The notes beneath the pieces are model-generated. The model ran no database searches and was not told the origin of the DNA. It saw only the letters and a list, made by a program, of their open reading frames with translations. A stretch of DNA of 64,000 nt, taken from NCBI GenBank assembly GCA_011089965.1, contig JAANAU010000006.1, forward strand, positions 62,001 to 126,000, written 5' to 3'. The position numbers and the translations under genes are program-made. The stretch comes from Magnetococcales bacterium (GTDB taxonomy: Bacteria; Pseudomonadota; Magnetococcia; Magnetococcales; Magnetaquicoccaceae). Of this stretch, positions 45,875 to 58,071 are shown in pieces; position 1 is the first letter of the stretch, and every line of letters begins with the position of its first letter.

Positions 45875-45893
45875 GCTGCTTGGAAGGGTTTTA

Positions 45894-46090
45894 CTATTAA
45901 AAAAAAGAGGGGGTCTGGGGGATTCATCCCCCAGGGTTTTAATGTTTTAATGTTTTAATGTTTAAAAAATAAATTTTAAATATTATTTGTTTAAAAGATT
46001 TAAAAGCTTTAAAAGATTTAAAAGATTTAAAGTCCCAGGGGCTTCGCCCCTGGACCCCACCAGGGGGGTAACCCCCCTGGACCCTTGATC
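45894..46090 (+). repeat. Intergenic GC-hairpin/AT repeat, copy 5
   Basis: Complete copy between glmU and glmS. Same hairpins and AT middle (ttaatgtttt units; taaaagatt units). It lies downstream of glmU's antisense and could terminate or insulate the glmU-glmS intergenic region. Confidence 0.9.
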
Positions 46091-46140
46091 GTTGTACATA
46101 AACTCTTAGTTTCGATGATACCTATCAATCAAATAACTTT

Positions 46141-47517
46141 TTATATGCGCGTCTTTCTCTTCTCAGACCAACCCATCACATGCGTCTGATGCGCACGCGA
46201 AATGGCCAGCGAATCCGCCGGAACATCCTTGGTCACCGTCGTCCCCGCCCCAATCGTCGCACCACTGCCAATCTGTACCGGAGCCACAAACTGCACATCC
46301 GACCCAACAAATACCTGATCCCCAATCACGGTCCGATGCTTGTGAACCCCATCATAATTGCACGTAATGGTCCCAGCCCCCACATTGACGCCACTCCCAA
46401 TCTGCGCATCCCCGATATAACTCAAATGATTCACCTTGGAACCCATACCCACAGACGACTTTTTGATCTCACAAAAATTACCAACCCTGACCTTGCGCGC
46501 CAAACGACACCCTGGCCGCAAACGGGCATAGGGTCCGATATCACATTCCGCATCCACCTCAGCCCCATCCAGATGACTGAAAGGCAAAACACGACACTCC
46601 GGACCAATCACACTCTCCTGAATCACACAATAAGGCCCAATGCTGCACCCCTCGCCAATCACCGTACCCGGCCCCAATACAACATTCGACTCAATACACG
46701 TATCCGCACCAATCTGCACATCCGCTGCCAACCAACACGTCGCAGGATCCACAAACGTCACCCCACGCTCCATCCAACCAGCCACCAGCCGATCCCGAAA
46801 ACACCGCTCCAAAACCGCCAACTGCATCCGATCATTGATGCCAGACAAAGCCTCTGCATCTTCGGCAATCCAGGCAGAGGCCTCCCCTGACGCCATGGCC
46901 ATGGGAACAATATCGGTCAAATAATACTCATTCTGAGCATTGCGATTGTCGAGTCGAGCCAACCACCCGGCCAACCGATCCACAGCCAAACAATACATGC
47001 CCGTATTGACCTCACGAACCGTGCGCTCCACAGGGGTGGCATCCCTCTCTTCCACAATCCGCACCAACGCACCACGCTCGTCACGCAACACCCGCCCATA
47101 GCCAGCCGGTTGCTCCAAACAGGTGGACATCACCGTCAATGCCCGACCCGTGCCACGATGATACTGAACAAAGGATTCCAGAATGGAGGTCGTGATCAGC
47201 GGGTGATCGCCGTTGAGAATCAACAGCTCCCCACTCAACCCCTTGAGCGCGGACATGGCACACTGGACCGCATGTCCAGTACCCTTGCGCTCATACTGTC
47301 TGACCCAGTGAATGTCAGAAGCAGCCAAACTCTGCTCCACTGCTTCCGCCTGATACCCGGTCACCACCACCAACCGCTCTGGCTGCAAACCGCGCACCGC
47401 ACGCAGAATGTGCCATAACAAAGGACGACCGGCCAAAGAGTGCAATACCTTCGGCAAACGCGAACGCATGCGTGTTCCCTGACCGGCAGCCAGAACCAAA
47501 ACCGAGCAATGATTCAT
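46141..47517 (-). CDS. glmU: Bifunctional GlcN-1-P acetyltransferase / GlcNAc-1-P uridyltransferase
   Basis: 458 residues from ATG 47517 (an upstream in-frame start at 47547 is ignored). N-terminal nucleotidyltransferase VLVLAAGQGTRMRSRLPKVLH (quoted in part), LNGDHPLI; C-terminal left-handed beta-helix acyltransferase with ARLRPGCRL, GNFCEIKKS, NHLSYIGDA and GTITCNYDG. Produces UDP-GlcNAc from glucosamine-1-phosphate. Near the F1-ATPase genes. Confidence 0.97.
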   Translation of the reverse strand: MNHCSVLVLAAGQGTRMRSRLPKVLHSLAGRPLLWHILRAVRGLQPERLVVVTGYQAEAVEQSLAASDIHWVRQYERKGTGHAVQCAMSALKGLSGELLILNGDHPLITTSILESFVQYHRGTGRALTVMSTCLEQPAGYGRVLRDERGALVRIVEERDATPVERTVREVNTGMYCLAVDRLAGWLARLDNRNAQNEYYLTDIVPMAMASGEASAWIAEDAEALSGINDRMQLAVLERCFRDRLVAGWMERGVTFVDPATCWLAADVQIGADTCIESNVVLGPGTVIGEGCSIGPYCVIQESVIGPECRVLPFSHLDGAEVDAECDIGPYARLRPGCRLARKVRVGNFCEIKKSSVGMGSKVNHLSYIGDAQIGSGVNVGAGTITCNYDGVHKHRTVIGDQVFVGSDVQFVAPVQIGSGATIGAGTTVTKDVPADSLAISRAHQTHVMGWSEKRKTRI

Positions 47518-47565
47518 AAAGCAACCACTTCTTAAGGTCACCAGCAAACGATTTGTTTGTAATGA

Positions 47566-47979
47566 CTAAGCAAGTTGTTTTTTGAGCAGTTCCTGACAAA
47601 CCTGAGCAAATTCGATCCGATTTTGCCAAAAGGCACTGGCAGAGGGTTCCAGATCCGGATCTGCCAGCTTGAGATGCGCCTCTTTCAACTCGCTCTGAAT
47701 CTGCTGCTCGGTGATCTGATCACGTGGCAAGGCACGTTCGGTGAGAATGATCATCTTGTCGGGCATCACTTCCACAAAGCCGCCAGCCACGACAAAAACC
47801 TTGGCATCTTCATCCTCGCCCAACGAGAGTACACCCGGCTTGAGCAGGGTCACGAACGGGGCATGGCCCGACATGACCCCGAAATAGCCTTCAACTCCCG
47901 GAGCAGTGACCAGCATGAACTCCTCGGAAAGGACCAGAGCCTCGGGTGTGACCAGTTCCGTTCTGATGACGATGGACAT
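47566..47979 (-). CDS. atpC: F1-ATPase epsilon subunit
   Basis: 137 residues. Beta-sandwich domain (LVTPEALVLSEEFMLVTAPGVEGYFGVMSGH, in parts) plus C-terminal helical hairpin. Coupling/inhibitory subunit. Last of the atpHAGDC operon; 25 bp after atpD. Confidence 0.95.
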   Translation of the reverse strand: MSIVIRTELVTPEALVLSEEFMLVTAPGVEGYFGVMSGHAPFVTLLKPGVLSLGEDEDAKVFVVAGGFVEVMPDKMIILTERALPRDQITEQQIQSELKEAHLKLADPDLEPSASAFWQNRIEFAQVCQELLKKQLA

Positions 47980-48003
47980 GGATGCTCCTTGTTTCCTTAG
48001 GAA

Positions 48004-50395
<2,392 letters not shown>

Positions 50396-50414
50396 GCGCC
50401 CGTCCCTCGCCCGC

Positions 50415-51950
50415 TCAGACCTGTGCCCGTTCGACAAACCCGTTGATGCAGCGGGTCAGGATCGAGGTCAGGTTGTCTTCCATCTCCTTGGTGAGTTTCT
50501 CTTCCTGCTTGATGGTATCCAGAACCGATTTATGCTGGGAACGCATATGTTCCAGAATGGTCTGTTCCGCAGCCGAAATCTTCTTGACATCCACATGGTC
50601 CAGCAGACCGCGCGTTCCCGCAAACAACACCACAGCCTGCTCTTCCATGGAGAGGGGTTGGTATTGGGGCTGTTTCAGAAGTTCCATGAGCCGCTCACCC
50701 CGGTGCAGAAGCTTTTGGGTCGAGGCATCGAGGTCTGAGCCGAACTGGGCAAAAGCCGCCATTTCCCGGAACTGGGCCAGATCAAGACGCAAGGAGCCAG
50801 CCACCTGTTTCGTGGCCTTCACCTGGGCAGAGCCACCCACCCGCGACACCGACAAACCCACCGAAATGGCGGGCCGCATGCCCGAATAGAAGAGTTCCGA
50901 CTCCAGAAAGATCTGACCATCGGTGATGGAGATCACATTGGTCGGGATGTAGGCCGACACGTCACCGCCCTGGGTTTCGATGATCGGCAGAGCGGTCAAA
51001 GAGCCGCTGCCATTGGCCTCGTTGAATTTGCAGGCCCGTTCCAAAAGGCGCGAGTGGATATAAAACACATCGCCCGGATAGGCTTCACGGCCCGGAGGAC
51101 GACGCAGAATCAACGACATCTGACGATAGGCCACGGCCTGCTTGGAGAGATCATCATAGACGATCAAGGCATGCATGCCATTGTCGCGGAAATATTCCCC
51201 CATGGCGCATCCGGAATAGGGTGCCAGGAACTGCATGGGTGCCGGATCCGAGGCTGTGGCGGAAACCACAATGGTATAGGCCATGGCACCATGTTTTTCC
51301 AAGGTTTTGACCACCTTGGCCACTGTGGAACGCTTTTGACCGATGGCCACATAGACACAAAAGACCGGCTTGTCGGTTTCGTGGGTGCGACGCTGGTTGA
51401 TGATGGCATCGATGGCCACAGCCGTTTTCCCGGTTTGCCGGTCACCGATGATCAACTCGCGTTGTCCGCGTCCAATCGGCACCAGAGCATCCAGCGCCTT
51501 CAACCCCGTATAGAGCGGCTCGTGCACGGATTTGCGCGGAATGATACCCGGAGCCACCACCTCGACCATGGAGCGGTGCGGGGTGTCAATGGCTCCCTTG
51601 CCGTCAATCGGGGCACCCAGTGCATCGACCACGCGACCCAGCAAGGCCTTGCCTACCGGAACGTCCACGATGCGTTTGGTCCGTTTGACCGTGCTTCCCT
51701 CCTTGATGTTGCGGTCGTCGCCAAAGATCACGACGCCGACATTGTCCTCTTCCAGGTTCAGGGCCATGCCCTGGGTGCCATCCTGGAAGGTGACCATCTC
51801 GCTGGCCATGACCTGGTCGAGTCCGTGGACACGGGCAATACCGTCTCCAACGGCGATCACCTGTCCCACTTCGGAGACCTCAGCCTCAAGGCCGTAGTTG
51901 GCAATCTGTTTTTTCAGGATTCCGCTGATTTCGGCGACGCTGATTTGCAT
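50415..51950 (-). CDS. atpA: F1-ATPase alpha subunit
   Basis: 511 residues. P-loop [37 protein letters not shown] (quoted in part), and [18 protein letters not shown]. Non-catalytic nucleotide-binding subunit. The start follows atpH by 6 bp. Confidence 0.98.
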   Translation of the reverse strand: MQISVAEISGILKKQIANYGLEAEVSEVGQVIAVGDGIARVHGLDQVMASEMVTFQDGTQGMALNLEEDNVGVVIFGDDRNIKEGSTVKRTKRIVDVPVGKALLGRVVDALGAPIDGKGAIDTPHRSMVEVVAPGIIPRKSVHEPLYTGLKALDALVPIGRGQRELIIGDRQTGKTAVAIDAIINQRRTHETDKPVFCVYVAIGQKRSTVAKVVKTLEKHGAMAYTIVVSATASDPAPMQFLAPYSGCAMGEYFRDNGMHALIVYDDLSKQAVAYRQMSLILRRPPGREAYPGDVFYIHSRLLERACKFNEANGSGSLTALPIIETQGGDVSAYIPTNVISITDGQIFLESELFYSGMRPAISVGLSVSRVGGSAQVKATKQVAGSLRLDLAQFREMAAFAQFGSDLDASTQKLLHRGERLMELLKQPQYQPLSMEEQAVVLFAGTRGLLDHVDVKKISAAEQTILEHMRSQHKSVLDTIKQEEKLTKEMEDNLTSILTRCINGFVERAQV

Positions 51951-51956
51951 CGGCTG

Positions 51957-52496
51957 TTATCCTCTCATTTGTGCTTTGAGCCGGTTCAAATGGTTGCGTA
52001 CGGAGTAATCCATCATCAGGCTTCCGATCCGCACAACGATACCACCCAGGAGTTCAGGTTCCACGCGGCTGTCCAGAGTGACCTCTTTGCCGGTCAGTTT
52101 GGCAAGCGTGGTTTGCAGGGTTTTGGATTGATTCTTTTCCAGAGGCTGAGCCGATTGGATCTGAATGGTAATCCGTCCGCCACGCAGCTCCATCTCTTTA
52201 TGATACGCCGCAATGATGGCATCAACAAGATCCATGCGCCGTTTATCCACGAGCAGCTTCAGAAAATTTCCCAGAATCCGCGCCGGGGCTGCATGCTGGA
52301 TGAAAGCATCCAGTGCCGCATGCTTGTCAGCAGCAGGGGCTGTGGGACTGGTGAGCAGAAAACGCAGACCAGGCGTGCTCTTCAACAATTCGGCAAAACC
52401 GGCCAGATCTGCGCCAATCGCCTCCAACTGCTTTTCCTCGGTCGCCAGATCCGCCAATGCGGTTGCATAGCGTTTGGCCAGGGCTGGATTCAACAC
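51957..52496 (-). CDS. atpH: F1-ATPase delta subunit
   Basis: 179 residues. Helical OSCP-type domain (NPALAKRYATALADLATEEK) and C-terminal signature VTLDSRVEPELLGGIVVRIG. Connects F1 to the peripheral stalk. First gene of the operon; F0 genes (atpBEF) are not nearby, as usual in Alphaproteobacteria. Confidence 0.96.
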   Translation of the reverse strand: MLNPALAKRYATALADLATEEKQLEAIGADLAGFAELLKSTPGLRFLLTSPTAPAADKHAALDAFIQHAAPARILGNFLKLLVDKRRMDLVDAIIAAYHKEMELRGGRITIQIQSAQPLEKNQSKTLQTTLAKLTGKEVTLDSRVEPELLGGIVVRIGSLMMDYSVRNHLNRLKAQMRG

Positions 52497-52714
52497 GATG
52501 GTTCCTCGACCTGTCTGAATGATTTGGGACTGGAAAAATCGTTTATGTCACGAATGGCGGAATGAATACCACACCTTGTCAGACGGTTCAACGGTTTCCG
52601 ATCATCTCCCTGACGATTTCGCACCAGCGAAAGAAAAGCCAACGCTTGGGTTTCCGCCTGTTGCTCTGGTATAGTGGATCAATCACAGTTATCACGTTGC
52701 CGCAAGGAGAACGC

Positions 52715-53167
52715 ATGGCCCGCATTCCGATCCTGATGTTGGTGGTTCTGCCCTTTGTCGAGATCTGGCTGATGATCTGGGTCGGACAAATGTTCGGGGC
52801 CGGAACCGTGGTTTTGGCCTTGCTGACAGCCGGGGTGATGGGTTGGTGGCTCTTTCAGCAGGCCGGGAGCGGAACTTTGCTGGCTGCCCATGCCTGTCTG
52901 CGCTGCGGCGAAAGTCCGGGCCGCGAATTGTTGCATGGTGCCTTGCGCATGCTTGGGGCACTGCTGTTGATGATTCCCGGCTTTCTGTCGGACGGAATCG
53001 GTCTCCTTCTCCTGATCCCCTGGTTCCGCCTCCTCATTGCCGGAGTGATCCTCTCCGCGTTCCAGCCCGCACCGGATGACACCATCATCGAAGGCGAAGT
53101 TCTGCAAAAACAACACCACAAGGGGTCCGATGATGTCGTTCTCCTGCCGCGTACCGATGCAGACTGA
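52715..53167 (+). CDS. fxsA: FxsA-family inner-membrane protein
   Basis: 150 residues from ATG 52715 with AAGGAG 7 bp upstream; the frame open from 52562 is ignored. Four hydrophobic helices with the FxsA opening VLPFVEIWLMIWVG, the centre GWWLFQQAG and LMIPGFLSDGIGLLLLIP. E. coli FxsA blocks phage T7 exclusion by F plasmid PifA when overproduced; its normal role is unclear. Divergent from atpH across a 218 bp promoter region. Confidence 0.9.
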   Translation: MARIPILMLVVLPFVEIWLMIWVGQMFGAGTVVLALLTAGVMGWWLFQQAGSGTLLAAHACLRCGESPGRELLHGALRMLGALLLMIPGFLSDGIGLLLLIPWFRLLIAGVILSAFQPAPDDTIIEGEVLQKQHHKGSDDVVLLPRTDAD

Positions 53168-53223
53168 ATGGTCATGATGCTGTCGATTGTCCTGGACTGA
53201 ATCATGATCTGGCACGGTCAACC

Positions 53224-54318
53224 ATGAAAAAGAAAATCTGGTGTGCGGTTTCAGGCCATGGATTCGGTCATTGGGGACAACTGGTACCGGTTCTGACCGT
53301 TCTGCTCCAGCAGTGGCCCGATCTGGTCGTGCATGTGACCGGAAATATACCGAGCGATTTGATTGCCAGAACCTTGCGTCATCCCTGCACTCATGACCCG
53401 ATCAACCGGGATGTGGGTCTGATCCAGCCCGATCCTCTGGTGACAGATCTGAAGGCCACGGCAGCAGCGTTGCGGCGGTTGCACGACCGTTGGGAGGAGA
53501 AAATCCACCATGAGATGCAGCTCATGCAGGAGTGGCAGCCTGACCTGATGTTGGGGGATATCCCCTATCTGCCCATGGAAGCTGCCAATCGTCTGGGGAT
53601 CCCCAGCGCAGCCCTCACCTCATTGACCTGGGACGAGATCATCCAGGCCTATTTCCCCCTCTCTGACCCCGAATGCCAGGCATGGCTTGCCACCATGCGC
53701 ACGGCCTATGGCCAGGCCACCCTCGCCCTGCGCATCACTCCAGCCTTGCCCCACCACCCGTTTTCACGTTCTATCGACATCCCACCAGTTGTAACCAAAG
53801 GGACAAAGACACCGCAAAAAATCCGCACCGCTCTTGCCATCCCCATGCACGATCAGCGCCCGTTGATTCTGGTCACTCTGGGCGGCATTCCCACCCAAGC
53901 CTTGCCGATTGCCGCTTTGATCCGGCACAAAGCGTACCATTGGCTTGTGGATGGGGATCTGGACTCAACCGAATGCGATCACCTTCATCCTTTACGTTGT
54001 TTGTCGCAGTGGGCCTTTGCCGATGTGATCGCCTCTGTGGATGGGGTGGTCAGCAAGCCTGGTTACGGCACAGCCCTGGCAGCCACCACCCAGGGGATCC
54101 CGTTTCTCTATGTGCGGCGGGGCATCTTCCCGGACGAACTCCCCATCGGTCACTGGTGCATGCAACATGGCCGCGCCACCGAGATCACGCAGGAGGCCTT
54201 TTTCACCGGTCAATTCCTTGATCCGCTTCAAAGAATGCTCACCTGTCCCGCCCCATCCCTGCCCGCAGCCAACGGTGCCGAAGTGGCGGCCCGGATCCTG
54301 AGCGAACGGTTTTTGTGA
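53224..54318 (+). CDS. GT-B glycosyltransferase-like protein
   Basis: 364 residues. Opens with CAVSGHGFGHWGQLVPVL, the GHG(F)GH loop of MurG/UGT-like and L-arabinokinase-type GT-B proteins. Centre DLMLGDIPYLPMEAANRLGIP; C-terminal donor-site-like ADVIASVDGVVSKPGYGTALAA and GIPFLYVRRGIFPDELPIG. Enzyme class is fairly clear, donor and acceptor unknown. Cytosolic, no signal. Directly downstream of fxsA by about 56 bp. Confidence 0.7.
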   Translation: MKKKIWCAVSGHGFGHWGQLVPVLTVLLQQWPDLVVHVTGNIPSDLIARTLRHPCTHDPINRDVGLIQPDPLVTDLKATAAALRRLHDRWEEKIHHEMQLMQEWQPDLMLGDIPYLPMEAANRLGIPSAALTSLTWDEIIQAYFPLSDPECQAWLATMRTAYGQATLALRITPALPHHPFSRSIDIPPVVTKGTKTPQKIRTALAIPMHDQRPLILVTLGGIPTQALPIAALIRHKAYHWLVDGDLDSTECDHLHPLRCLSQWAFADVIASVDGVVSKPGYGTALAATTQGIPFLYVRRGIFPDELPIGHWCMQHGRATEITQEAFFTGQFLDPLQRMLTCPAPSLPAANGAEVAARILSERFL

Positions 54319-54326
54319 TGCCTGGT

Positions 54327-54573
54327 ATTCAATGATTAAAAAAAAGAGGGGGTCTGGGGGATTCATCCCCCAGGGTTTTAATGCTTTAATGCTTTAATGT
54401 TTTAATGTTTTAATGTTTTTTAAAAATAATTTATAATTTTTTTTGTTTAAAAAATTTAAAAAATTTAAAAAATTTAAAAAATTTAAAAAATTTAAAAAAT
54501 TTAAAAGATTAAAGTCCCAGGGGTTTCACCCCTGGACCCCACCAGGGGGGTAACCCCCCTGGACCCCTGATCA
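54327..54573 (+). repeat. Intergenic GC-hairpin/AT repeat, copy 6 (expanded centre)
   Basis: Longest copy: the AT middle contains about five ttaatgc/tttt units followed by six to seven aaaaaattt units in tandem, flanked by the standard GC hairpins. Lies between the glycosyltransferase-like gene (+) and the zinc-ribbon gene (-), i.e. at convergent ends. Confidence 0.9.
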
Positions 54574-54623
54574 TTACATATGACTCCTGCAAAACGACTC
54601 GACGAAAACCACCAAACGAACGC

Positions 54624-54926
54624 TCAATCTTCGATAATATCCCCGCGCAACGCCTCCCTGTGAGCCACAGGCAACACCCCTTCATCCCCATCATCCGGAT
54701 TGTAAAAAGCCCGTACCGAACCAATCCGCCCCATGGAGTTGAACAGGGAATTCCACCCCCTGACATACATGGAACACTCATCATTGAAACAAACAAACAT
54801 GAAATCACTGACAAATCCCATGCCATCTCCACAAAAGTTGTGGCCGGCAGCCGCCCACTTCTTCATCGCCACCCCACAATGGGGACAATCAAACTGAGTC
54901 GCACCAATCACCTTCGCCTTTTTCAT
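54624..54926 (-). CDS. Small zinc-ribbon-like protein
   Basis: 100 residues. Two cysteine knuckles, CPHC near residue 14 and C..(5)..C in FVCFNDECSMYV, suggest a zinc ribbon of the Ogr/Delta-like kind, with a conserved aromatic-rich middle and acidic tail (HREALRGDIIED). I do not recognise a named family. The start overlaps the alaS stop by ATGA, so it is co-translated with alaS. Confidence 0.65.
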   Translation of the reverse strand: MKKAKVIGATQFDCPHCGVAMKKWAAAGHNFCGDGMGFVSDFMFVCFNDECSMYVRGWNSLFNSMGRIGSVRAFYNPDDGDEGVLPVAHREALRGDIIED

Positions 54927-57577
54927 GCCAACCGCTCCTCGATCCAGGTCATGGCCACAGCCAATGCCTCGTTCAATGCCTCAGGGCGTGTTCCGCCCCC
55001 CATTGCCATGTCCGGACGGCCCCCACCCTTGCCCCCGACCACAGGTGCCACGGCCTGAATCCACGCTCCAGCCTGACACCTCCCGGTCACATCCCTGGTG
55101 ACACCGGCCAACAGACTCACCTTGCCCTCTTCAGGCAATCCCAAAAAGATGGCACCCGATCCCAGGCGATCCCGCAACCGGTCGGCCAGATCCCGCAACC
55201 CCTTGGCATCGACATCAGCAACCGCCGCCACCAGATAACGCACCCCCCCTTTTTCCCGCACCCGACCCATCAGCTCATCCACCGCAGATCCGGCCAGAAC
55301 GGCCTTGGATCTCTCCAACTCCCGCTCCAACTCGGCCCGCCGCGCCAACAGCCGCTCCACCCCCACCATCGCCTCGCCAGGCGGAACCTTCAACACCCCG
55401 GCCACCTGATGCAAAATCCGCGCATCGGCCAGAAAACTCTCACGGGCAAAAACACCACACACCGCCTCGATGCGACGTACACCCGCTGCCACTGCGGCAT
55501 CCGCCACAATGCGCATCAACCCGATATCCCCGGTCCGCTCCACATGGGTGCCGCCACACAGCTCCAACGACCCACCCAATCGTACCACCCATCTCAGATC
55601 CCCGTATTTCTCCCCAAACAACGCCATGGCCCCGGCACGCATCGCCTCTTCCGGACGCATCACCTCGGTCACGCGCGCCTCATTGGCCAGAATCGCATCA
55701 TTCACCAGAGATTCGACCTGCTCCAACTCCGCAACCGTCATGGCCTGATAATGGGAGTAGTCAAAACGCAACCGCTCGGGTCCAACCAACGACCCGGCCT
55801 GTTTGACATGCTCGCCCAACACCTTCTTCAATGCCCAATGCAACAGATGGGTGGCCGAATGGTGCCACTGCACTGCCCGCCGCCGCGCCCCATCCACACG
55901 CAACTCCACCACATCCCCAACCGTCACGCTCCCGGAATCGATCCGAACCTGATGCACGATCAAATCGGCCAACGGCTTGCGGGCATCCTGCACCGTGGCA
56001 CGCAGGTCAGCACCCATCATCCAACCCGCATCCCCAACCTGACCGCCCGACTCCCCATAAAACGGAGTGCGGTCGCACACCACCATCCCCTCTTCCCCGG
56101 CCTGCAACACCTTGACCTGCTCGCGTCCACGAACCAACGCCCGCACCTGAGCCGTGATCCCCTCGGTCTCATAACCGACAAACTCCACAACACCATGATC
56201 CGTGACGATCTCATGATAGACCTGCGCAGTTCCCTCATCTCCGGAACCGGCCCAGGCTGCCCGAGCCATGGCCTTCTGACGCGCCATGCGCTCCTCAAAA
56301 CCAACCATGTCCAACGCAATGCCCCGATCCCGCAAAATGTCTGCCGTCAGATCCACCGGAAAGCCATAGGTGTCATACAGGGTAAAAACCACCTCTCCAT
56401 CCAGCCGATCCCCGGCCATCATCCCAGCGGTCGCACTTTCGAGCAGCTTCATGCCTGCACCCAACGTGGTGACGAAACGACGCTCCTCGTTCTCGACCAC
56501 AGCCATGATCGCCTGCTGCTGGGCCACCAGCTCCGGATAGGCCCGTCCCATCCTGGCCACCAAAGTCGGCACCAACCGATACAAAAACGGCTCTTCCATG
56601 CCCAACATGCGACCATGACGCATGGCACGCCGCATGATGCGCCGCAATACATAACCGCGCCCCTCATTGGAGGGAAGCACCCCGTCGGCAATCAGAAAAC
56701 CAACCGCACGAATATGATCGGCAATCACCTGCAACGAAATGGTGGCACGAGACCAGTGACCGGCACTGCCTCCGCCTGCCACGGCTCCGCTCTGTCCGGT
56801 CAGCTCGGCTGCCACCTGCATCAACGGCTGAAACAGATCCGAATCATAGTTGTTGGTCCGCCCCTGCAACACCACAGCCAACCGTTCCAAACCGGCTCCC
56901 GTATCAATGCACGGACGAGGCAACGGGACCAGGGTGCCATCGGCACTGCGATCAAACTGCATGAACACCAGATTCCAAATCTCGACAAAACGGTCACCAT
57001 CCTGCTCCGGCGAGCCGGGCGGACCACCCGCTATCGTCGGGCCATGGTCATAAAAGATCTCAGAACACGGACCGCACGGACCGGTTGGCCCCATGGACCA
57101 GAAGTTGTCGCTGGTGGCAATGCGGATGATCCGCTCTTCCGGCAGCCCCACCTGATCGCGCCAAATGGTGTAAGCCTCCTGATCCTCGGCATACACCGTG
57201 ACCAGCAACCGCTCCAAAGGCAATCCCAACTCCCGGGTCACAAACTCCCAGGCCAAAGGAATGGCCTGTTCTTTGAAATAATCTCCGAACGAGAAGTTCC
57301 CCAGCATCTCGAAAAAGGTGTGATGCCGGGCGGTTCGTCCCACATTTTCCAGGTCATTGTGCTTGCCGCCTGCGCGCACGCACTTCTGCACGCTCACCGC
57401 ACGGGGATTGACCCGCCGCTCCAATCCCAGAAAGGCTCCCTTGAATTGATTCATGCCAGCATTGGTAAACAACAACGTGGGATCGTTGTGCGGCACCAGA
57501 CTGGATGAGACCACGGCCTCATGGCCATTACGCTGGAAAAACGACACAAAGCGGTCGCGAATGTCATCTGCCGTCAT
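54923..57577 (-). CDS. alaS: Alanyl-tRNA synthetase
   Basis: 884 residues from ATG 57577; the frame extends 45 codons further but without homology. Class II core (PHNDPTLLFTNAGMNQFKGAF in parts; EGRGYVLRRIMRRAMRHGR), editing domain HSATHLLHWALKKVLGEHV and zinc/editing CGGTHVERTGDI, then the C-Ala domain. Charges tRNA-Ala and removes misacylated serine or glycine. Confidence 0.97.
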   Translation of the reverse strand: MTADDIRDRFVSFFQRNGHEAVVSSSLVPHNDPTLLFTNAGMNQFKGAFLGLERRVNPRAVSVQKCVRAGGKHNDLENVGRTARHHTFFEMLGNFSFGDYFKEQAIPLAWEFVTRELGLPLERLLVTVYAEDQEAYTIWRDQVGLPEERIIRIATSDNFWSMGPTGPCGPCSEIFYDHGPTIAGGPPGSPEQDGDRFVEIWNLVFMQFDRSADGTLVPLPRPCIDTGAGLERLAVVLQGRTNNYDSDLFQPLMQVAAELTGQSGAVAGGGSAGHWSRATISLQVIADHIRAVGFLIADGVLPSNEGRGYVLRRIMRRAMRHGRMLGMEEPFLYRLVPTLVARMGRAYPELVAQQQAIMAVVENEERRFVTTLGAGMKLLESATAGMMAGDRLDGEVVFTLYDTYGFPVDLTADILRDRGIALDMVGFEERMARQKAMARAAWAGSGDEGTAQVYHEIVTDHGVVEFVGYETEGITAQVRALVRGREQVKVLQAGEEGMVVCDRTPFYGESGGQVGDAGWMMGADLRATVQDARKPLADLIVHQVRIDSGSVTVGDVVELRVDGARRRAVQWHHSATHLLHWALKKVLGEHVKQAGSLVGPERLRFDYSHYQAMTVAELEQVESLVNDAILANEARVTEVMRPEEAMRAGAMALFGEKYGDLRWVVRLGGSLELCGGTHVERTGDIGLMRIVADAAVAAGVRRIEAVCGVFARESFLADARILHQVAGVLKVPPGEAMVGVERLLARRAELERELERSKAVLAGSAVDELMGRVREKGGVRYLVAAVADVDAKGLRDLADRLRDRLGSGAIFLGLPEEGKVSLLAGVTRDVTGRCQAGAWIQAVAPVVGGKGGGRPDMAMGGGTRPEALNEALAVAMTWIEERLA

Positions 57578-57615
57578 GCTCACCTCACCACGGTTAACGA
57601 TCCCATACCCAAAAA

Positions 57616-58071
57616 TCACGCCAAGGCCGCAGCAATCACATCGGCCTCGAAACCCCGCCGGGCCAGAAAGGCATAACGCCTCCCCCGCTCCCGGAAATCT
57701 TCCCGGTTCCACTCTGCCCCAAAACGTTTGTTCAATACGGCCCGTGCCCGCTCCACCGGATCCGGCTGCTCCTCATCGACCTGATCCAACAGTTCGACCA
57801 TCAGCTCCGCGTCCACCCCCAAGGAACGCAGCTCGGCCCGAATCCGCACCTCGCCCCAGCCCCGCGCCCGACGCACCCGGATGCGGGCGCGGACAAATTC
57901 CCAATCATTCAGATAACCCAACGCACGACAACGGGTCAATACCCTTTCCACACAATCCGCATCCGCACCGGCACGCAGCAAACGTTCCGCCAACTCCCGT
58001 TCCCCATACGCCCGTTGCGCCAACCAGCGCAAAGCCTGTCCATACCACGGCTCGTCCAATGGGTCACTCAC
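57616..58071 (-). CDS. recX: RecX-family regulatory protein
   Basis: 151 residues. Repeats of three-helix RecX modules: ALRWLAQRAYGERELAERLL, CRALGYLNDWEFVRARI and RARGWGEVRIRAELRSLGV. RecX blocks RecA filament growth. recA is not adjacent. Coupled to flhB by a 4 bp overlap, and 38 bp before alaS. Confidence 0.88.
   Translation of the reverse strand: MSDPLDEPWYGQALRWLAQRAYGERELAERLLRAGADADCVERVLTRCRALGYLNDWEFVRARIRVRRARGWGEVRIRAELRSLGVDAELMVELLDQVDEEQPDPVERARAVLNKRFGAEWNREDFRERGRRYAFLARRGFEADVIAAALA

Noticed and set aside
54400-54520. AT-rich tandem units as a CRISPR array
   Set aside because: Units are 7-9 bp with no spacers; they belong to the AT core of the intergenic repeat family.
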